Shown: positions 58,380-64,000 of the stretch, piece by piece
Layout of the letters: each line of letters starts with the position of its first letter
Position numbering within the stretch: the first letter of the stretch is position 1
Assembly: GCF_004664715.2 (NCBI RefSeq)
Contig: NC_051086.1
Coordinates: 76,863,164 to 76,927,163, forward strand
Length of the DNA stretch: 64,000 nt
Direction of reading: 5' to 3'
Source: Peromyscus leucopus
Lineage: Eukaryota; Chordata; Mammalia; Rodentia; Cricetidae
Notes under the pieces: generated by a model
What the model was told of the DNA's origin: nothing
Databases searched by the model: none
The model's input: only the letters and a program-made list of their open reading frames with translations
Position numbers and translations under genes: made by a program

Positions 58380-60850
58380 CTTTTTTATTTTTCTTAATTC
58401 TTCGGGGATTTCACATCAAGCACCCCACCCCCACCCATTTTCCAGTCCCTTTGCATCCACCCCTCACCCTTGCAGTGCCCTCCCAAAAAGAAAACTAAAA
58501 ATGAAATAATAAAAACAAGATAAAGAACAAAAATAATTTTAAAAATTAAATACAAATATAAATATGAATGTCAATTTCAATTGAAAAAACAAACAAGCAA
58601 ACAAATACTCAAAACAAAACAAACAAGTAAAATCATTTTGCTTCTCTGTCTTTGCCTCTCCATCTCCTCTTCATTCATTTTAGTGCCATTGGGAGCTCTT
58701 GTGTATCATTCAGTATTCCCTTTTGTCCAAACAGCTTCCCTTGCAAATGTTCATCTTGTAATGTATTGTTGGTTAGGTTCAAGGCCTCTGGCTTCTTGTA
58801 CACCATCAACACTGGATCCCCACAGAAACTCCCTGGACATTCTGTGGTTGCCCATGTACACCATGATGCCATGGTTCTGTAGGACCAGTCCCCTCACCCA
58901 TACCAGCAGGACAGAGGTGAAGCAGTTGTTGGGGTGTGCCAACTCAAAGCTCCGAATGTATATCTGGGTGGTTGCTGAATCAGTTAGCCCAGGCCTCTGG
59001 GACACTCCCCTCAGGTGAGGGATGGGACCAGCTCTCCCTCAGGTATGTTGAGTGGTGAGGTCATCTTACTCAAGTGTGGGGAAGCCAGTCCTCCCATTAT
59101 GGGAGGGGCAAGTTTTCATGTGCAGGGGTCATTGGGGTCTGTTATCCTAGGGCTGGTGAGGGATGGTGTCAACTCTTTGTTGGGGAACAGTTGTATGACC
59201 CCTGATGGCAACAAGAACCAATAACTCAACACAGCCCCCGGCTGTGGAAGGGCCACAAACCCAGACATGGCCCCTGGCCACAACTCCAGTCCAGGCCACC
59301 TAAATTTGCATGGTCCCTAGGGCAGCATGTAGCCAGAAAGTTTCTCTTGGTCCTGCCAAGTCTCATTTATAAAATAATCATTCAGAAACTTATATTAATT
59401 ATAACTGCATGGCTATTAGCTCAGGCTTACTACTGACTAGCTCTTGCAAATAAACTCAGTCCATTTTTGTTAATCTATATGTTGCCACATTTTTTTTGTG
59501 ACTTTACCTGTGTGTCATTACATGCTGATCCCTGGGTGGCAGGTTGGTATCTCTTTACTCAGACTTCCTCTTCCCAGAATTCTCCTTGTCATCTTATCCC
59601 ACCTATACTTCCTGCCTGGAGAATGGCCAATCAGCATTTTATTAAACCAGTGTACAAAAGCATTATCCCACAGCAGCAGCATGATACTCAGGCAACAACA
59701 TGTCCTCAGGTGTGGGCCCAGACTCCAGGCATCTGCCTTCAGTGGTGACCTAAGGCATAGGCATAAACTTGAACCCTGGCAGCAGTGAGGCCACAGACCC
59801 AGGATTGGATGACTCCATAGTCACAAGTATCAGCACAGGCCACTCAGGTTAGCATGGCCTCAGCAGCTGCATATCCCTCTGACTCAAAAATAGTCACAGG
59901 TTGCAACTGGGAAGCTAGCATCCTTGTAGCCTTTGCTGGCAACGTGGGCCATAGACATCAACATAGACCCGGCTGTGGTAGGACCATGGACCCAGACGTG
60001 GTCCTCAGCAGTCTCTCAGCCCATAAGTCACCATGGCCCCAGGTGACTGTGCAGGCTTCTTAGATGGGGACCACCCTGACTGAAAGGTAGCTTTTGGACA
60101 GCAACATGGGCCCAGATGGCAATCCAGACCTCATACATCTGTATGGCCTTCAGTGGTACCAGGAGCTATGGATATCACTCAGACTCTGGTTGCAAGAGTC
60201 ATGGACCCAGAAATGGCCCCTGGCAACAGCTCGGGCCCATTTGATACCCTGGCCGTGGATGGCAGTAGAGTCTACTCAAATCATCATGGCCCTCAGTCAT
60301 CAACAGGGCCATAGGTGGGAGCCCAGAGCCTGGGCATCTGTATGGCTTTTGGTGGTGACATGGGCAATGGACATCAGTACAGACCATGGCTGCAATAGGA
60401 TCACAGACCTAGATTCAGTCCTCAGTAGTAGCCCATGGCCAGATGCTACCATGGCCCCAGGTAGCAGTGCAGGCCACTCAGATCTGGATGGCCCTTATGG
60501 TAGCATGCATGGCATTCCAAACCCTGGGCATCCTCTTGACATTTGTTGGTAAAAGGAGCCAAGGACAGCAACACAAATCATGGTCAGGCAGGGCCAGAGA
60601 CTCAGACATAGCCCTTGGCAGCAGCTCTGGACCAGACATCACCCATGGCCCCAGATGGAAAGCAAGCCTCCCACATCAGCTGGTTCTTCTCCACCTTCTC
60701 CTCTATAAATCTTCCTCTTTCCACAGGACATGAACCTCTCTGACTTTCACTTCCTCCCATAAACCTCCATATACCTTCTCACCATAATGGCAAAGTGTGT
60801 GCTACTCCATCTCTGCCACTTCATACCTAGAGGTGAAGACCAGGCCCTTG
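58380..60850 (+). repeat. GC-richer composite repeat with degenerate ~200-bp units
   Basis: After an A-rich segment (58490-58630), a distinct non-AT-rich block runs to about 60850. From about 59200 it holds related units marked by 'gacatcaacatagaccc', 'ggacccagacatggcccctggc', 'agcagctcgggcc', 'caccatggccccaggt' and 'gtgcaggccactcag'. The anchor 'ggacatca' type word recurs near 59953, 60169, 60370 and 60564, so the spacing is about 200. The frames of 145 and 152 codons (58581-59018, 60094-60552) are by-products. It resembles a murine repeat that I vaguely associate with the name MurSatRep1; that name is uncertain. Confidence 0.6.
59328..59672 (-). mobile_element. Solo LTR of the 'taataaa-gctgaatgg' family, copy 5
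   Basis: A 345-bp reversed element inside the composite repeat. On the minus strand it runs tgtgggataatgcttttg ... ctggctaca (TG...CA) and is flanked by gcagca at 59322-59327 and 59673-59678. It has the family blocks gtttaataaaatgctgattgg and 'caggcaggaagtataggtggg'. Confidence 0.88.
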
Positions 60851-60904
60851 TCAACCTAATGTCTTAATCATGCGTCCTCTCCCTGCCCACTGCCCCACAT
60901 TGCC

Positions 60905-61260
60905 ATCTGGGTTAGTTTTATTATGGTTGTGATCAAGTAAATGACTAAAATATTTTAAGGAAAAAATAATTCATTTATGATTTTAAAATCTGTCATTCTG
61001 GGGAAGTTGTTGCACAGCAGCCCACATTCTGGTCAGCAGGAAGAGGGAGGAAATCAAGGCAAGAGGTAACCTCCAAAGACATGCTTTTATTGATCTATTT
61101 CTTCCAATCAGGTTCCCCACATCCTAATAATCGATTCAAATATTGAGTGCATCAGTGGATACAAGTGTTCAAGACATCAGAGCCCTCAATGACCTGAACT
61201 TCTCTAAGAACATCCTCATGGGAACCAAGAGATGCACTGAACTAATGCCCTAGATATTTC
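60905..61260 (+). mobile_element. Possible diverged interspersed repeat
   Basis: 'gttagttttattatggttgtgatcaagtaaatgac', 'aaaataattcatttatg', 'caaggcaagaggtaacctcc' and 'ttcaaatattgagtgcatcagtgg' have the layout of a common rodent repeat (opening with a Thr-to-Asn-like ttattgttgtgacaaa block and ending with caaacatatgagcc). Weak. Confidence 0.35.
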
Positions 61261-61899
61261 TCAGTCTTATCAATTTACTGCCTCATTTTTCAAAAAATAG
61301 TGTTAGATAGTCCAACCTCTCATTGTAATCCCTTTTCCTACTAGATATAGTTCATTACATTTATTTTCTATGCTAATACTTGGATAAGTAAACTGTATCC
61401 TGTTATTTAATTCTTATGATCCCCCTTTTCTGGTAAGAAATGCTGTTATCATCTCATAGAAGAAAGTACTAGAAATCACTGTTTTCAATGTTGCTTCATT
61501 CTGATTTAGTAAATACCATCTGCTGTTCAGTAAGTAATGTTTTATAGGTGTTATTTTATGTCTCACTCAGCTTTTTATTAGTAAATGTCAATGGTAGTTA
61601 AGTTCAACCAGAAAGCCCAAACACACAGCTTAGTTTCTTTTGTAGAAAAGGCAAATAACATCTTTGTATTCTTCCTATCGATTGGAGCAGCATTTCAACT
61701 GTGCTAGAAAGTAAAAGTTGTTGAAGTGAATTTACCAGACAACCAGTGAATAAATTGAATACTGAATTAAATCAGTATTTAACCTATGTAGCACAGTTCT
61801 GTTGAACACTGTGGTAAACTGTTACTAGTAACCAAATGGAAGTTCTCAAGCCAGAACTCTGGGAAAGCCAGAATCCTTCAAAAAATAGTAAGTGGCCTT
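61261..61899. other. No recognised feature
   Basis: AT-rich and unassigned. Confidence 0.4.
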
Positions 61900-62305
61900 A
61901 AGCCTACACAAGGAAATCCAGGCAACTAAGGAATGTTGAGAGTGGGAGAAATACTCTTCTCCAAGCAAGAGCACAATGATTGGTTACCCAATACCGAAAG
62001 ATTAGTCTTGAAAATATACATATAAGTTGCATTATACAAACTGATTAGGTTGTATTAAGGAATACATAAATACATACATACATACATACATACATACATA
62101 CACACATATGTACATGAATGTATATGCATATGTGAATATATGTGTAACAACAATATATGTATGCATATAACAAAACTTAATTAAAGAGGGGCCACAGATT
62201 TGAAAGAAAGCGCAGAGGTGTACATGGAAGAACTGCAGGGAGGAAAGGGAAAGGGAAATTATATAATCATATTACAATCTCAAAAAAATAAAAGAAGCAA
62301 TAAAA
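61900..62305 (+). mobile_element. L1 3'-untranslated tail (Lx-like), sense, with (TACA)n
   Basis: 'ggcaactaaggaatgttgagagtgggagaaatactcttctccaagcaagagcaca', then a (TACA)8 tract (62071-62104), then 'aaagaggggccacagatttgaaagaaagcgcagaggtgtacatgg', 'gggaggaaagggaaagggaaattatataatcatattacaatctc' and an A-rich end. This is the standard end of an older rodent L1. Confidence 0.88.
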
Positions 62306-62716
62306 ATGTATTTAGAAAATGGTAAGCTCTTGGAACCTAGAAGCAATGCAGATACTGCTGTTAAACAGAATATTATATACACCTAACCAGAGGTATTTGT
62401 GAATGTGTTTTAATCAATCTTCATACATGGTACTTCAATGGGCAGCAACACATGTTTTTAGCAGAAGCTCCACTAAGGTCATAGAGCCCAATAGCACTTC
62501 CTAATGCATAACTGAAACAAACCCAAGATTATTTTAGGAGTTGGACTATTCACTAGTGACACCTCCAGCTATAGACTTCAAGTACTTCAGTAGAGGACTA
62601 TTAGTCCTGCCCCTTCAAGGATCATGTATTATTCCCAATTATTTAAAAATTGTAAACAGGAAAATAAAACTGTGTTTCAAAAGTGTGAACAAGATGATGT
62701 GGTTAAGAAGGTTCAA
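62306..62716. other. No recognised feature
   Basis: Unassigned; 5' flank of the inverted L1. Confidence 0.4.
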
Positions 62717-63467
62717 ATGATATCATTGTTTATTTACTGCTGAGTAGTACTCCATTGTGTATATGTGCCACATTTTCTTTATCCATTCTTCAGTTGAGGG
62801 GCATCTATGTTGTTTCCAGGTTCTTGCTATTATGAATAATGCTGATATGAACATAGTTGAGCATGTGTCCTTGTGGTAAGATTGAGCATTCCTTGAGTAT
62901 ATGCCCAAGAGTGGTATAACTGGGTCTTGAGGAAGAATTATTCCCAACTTTCTGAGAAACCACCATACTGATTTCCAGAGTGGCTATACAAGTTTGAATT
63001 CCCACCAACAGTGGAGGAGTGTTCCTCTTGCTCCACATCCTCTCCACCATAAGTTGTGTCCTGTGTTTTTGATCTTAGCCATTCTGACAGGTATAAGATG
63101 GTATCTCAGAGTTATTTTGATTTGCATTTCTCTGATGACTAAGGATGATGCACAATTCCTTAAATGTCTTTCAGCCATTTGAGATTGTTCTGTTGAGAAT
63201 TCTCTGTTAAGCTCTGTAGCCCATTTTTAATTGGATTGTTCAGTATTTTGATGTCTAGCTTTTTGAGTTCTTTATATATTTTGGAAATCAGCCCTCTGTT
63301 AGATGTGGGGTTGGTGAAGATCTTTTCCCATTCTGTACACTGTCCTTTGGTCTAATTGACTGTGTCCTTTGCTCTACAAAAGCTTCTAAGTTTCAGGAGG
63401 TCCCATTTATTAATTGTCACTCTCAGTGTCTGTGCTACTGGTGTTATATTCAGGAAGTGGTCTCCTG
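62717..63467 (-). pseudogene. L1 ORF2 C-terminal part, inverted segment of a twin-primed L1
   Basis: On the minus strand this encodes a late part of the L1 reverse transcriptase protein: conserved words include KWDLLKLRSFC, WEKIFTNPTS, LVIREMQIK, RYHLIPVRMAKIK, TLLHCWWEFKLV, PLLGIY, CSTMFISALFIIARTWKQ, EEWIKKMWHIYTMEYYSA. It is disabled: one stop follows KLV (about 62983), another occurs in the upstream 'DTVN' region (about 63356), and one A is lost in an A-run near 63228, shifting the frame. It is inverted relative to the L1 segment to its right, with about 35 bases represented in both. Confidence 0.92.
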
Positions 63468-64000
63468 TACTACTCAGCGGTAAAAAAAAAAAAAAAAAAA
63501 AAAAATGATATCATGAAATTTGCAGGTAAATGGATGAATCTAGAAAATGTCATTTTGAGTGAGGTAACCCAGACTCAGAAGGACAAACATGGTGTGTACT
63601 CACTCATAAGTGGATACTAAATGGGAGGGAAGGGATGGCCAGACTGCAACCCACAACTCCAGAGAGGCTAGCTAACAGGAAAAGACCCTAGGAGGGACAC
63701 ATGGATAACCCTGTGAAGAAGAAGTGGATGAGATATACATGAGTGGACTGGGTATGGGGGGTGGCAGAGGGCAAGGAGTGGGGGATGAGAACATAGTGAA
63801 ATGGGAGGGTCAAGCTGGAACAGGGACAGAGTGGGAGAGCAGGGAGGAAGATAGTATGGTAGATGAGGACATCATGGGAATAGGAAGAGGCAGGGTGCTG
63901 GGGAGGCTCTCGGGAATCCACAAGGTTGACCCTACCTTGGTCTGTGGTCCAGTGGGTGCCTGGACCAGTCTAATCTGGTGACCATCCTAGCAAATAACCT
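63468..64000 (+). mobile_element. L1 ORF2 end and 3'-untranslated region, sense segment, runs off the window
   Basis: It starts inside ORF2 at YYSAV (63468), crosses an A24 run (63482-63505) that adds lysines but keeps the frame, and continues NDIMKFAGKWM ... QKDKHGVYSLISGY to a stop at 63618-63620. L1 3'-untranslated sequence follows ('gggagggaagggatggccagactgcaac', 'gggtggcagagggcaaggagtgggggatgagaac', 'tggaccagtctaatctgg'). The poly-A end and right duplication lie beyond the window. The frame beginning at 63414 joins inverted and sense pieces by chance. Confidence 0.92.

Noticed and set aside
58263..59327. Provirus flanked by the LTRs at 57886 and 59328
   Set aside because: Each LTR has its own 6-bp duplication (tattga; gcagca), and the sequence between them is the composite repeat, not retroviral genes.
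60094..60552. 152-codon frame, the longest in the window
   Set aside because: Lies across degenerate repeat units, is rich in Trp and Pro from low stop density, and starts in mid-unit.
63414..63620. 68-codon frame spanning the inversion junction
   Set aside because: Only the part from 63468 is real L1 ORF2; the first 18 codons are antisense L1 read by chance.

Overview
This window is nuclear DNA from a muroid rodent with no recognisable protein-coding gene. It carries B1, B2, B3, B4 and ID short interspersed elements (SINEs), rodent-type L1 3' ends and several rodent-type endogenous retrovirus LTRs. The B1 copies, with a 'tccagga-aggc-caaa-ctacacagagaaaccc' type right half, lean towards Cricetidae (vole, deer mouse or hamster) rather than house mouse; that is an inference. 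Open reading frames are short, start at random places, and show no exon chain, codon bias or recognisable domain except degraded L1 ORF2. The simplest reading is an intergenic stretch or a long intron, AT-rich and dense in dead transposons.

Layout. 1-7.4 kb: a B4-type SINE, a (GA)30 tract, mostly unassigned DNA and a candidate conserved non-coding block near 5.0-5.45 kb. 7.4-11 kb: two antisense L1 3' regions in tandem; the first was hit by two different LTRs (7549-7971, with a perfect 6-bp target duplication, and about 8532-8883). 12-16.2 kb: a reversed B2/B3 SINE, a decayed ATGT/TATC microsatellite, a copy of an unassigned LTR-like family (15359) and a B1 with a clean target duplication. 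17.4-19.5 kb: an LTR inside another LTR, then a younger L1 tail inside an older L1. 19.7-31 kb: another B1, microsatellites, an exact 64-bp tandem duplication (26071), a 61-bp interrupted palindrome (27657), four L1/LTR remnants. 33-43.5 kb: a SINE cluster, a (GT)n(AC)n(TA)n tract, a second copy of the 7549 LTR in reverse (42318-42738, perfect 6-bp target duplication) and a full-length ID element. 44-53.6 kb: L1 tails of several ages and a second copy of the 15359 family. 54-58 kb: mainly unassigned. 58.4-60.85 kb: a GC-richer composite repeat holding degenerate units of about 200 bp, split by a solo LTR with a 6-bp duplication. 61-64 kb: L1 tails, ending in a 5'-inverted (twin-primed) L1 that runs off the window.

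Nothing supports an operon, RNA gene, CRISPR array or novel defence or biosynthetic system. The most informative content is structural: nested insertions with readable target duplications that give relative ages, a solo-LTR family that carries SINE-like sequence within the LTR, the inverted L1, the local tandem duplication and palindrome, and a few low-repeat, balanced-composition blocks that could be conserved regulatory DNA. Repeat family names are from memory and by eye; where I could not assign one I say so.
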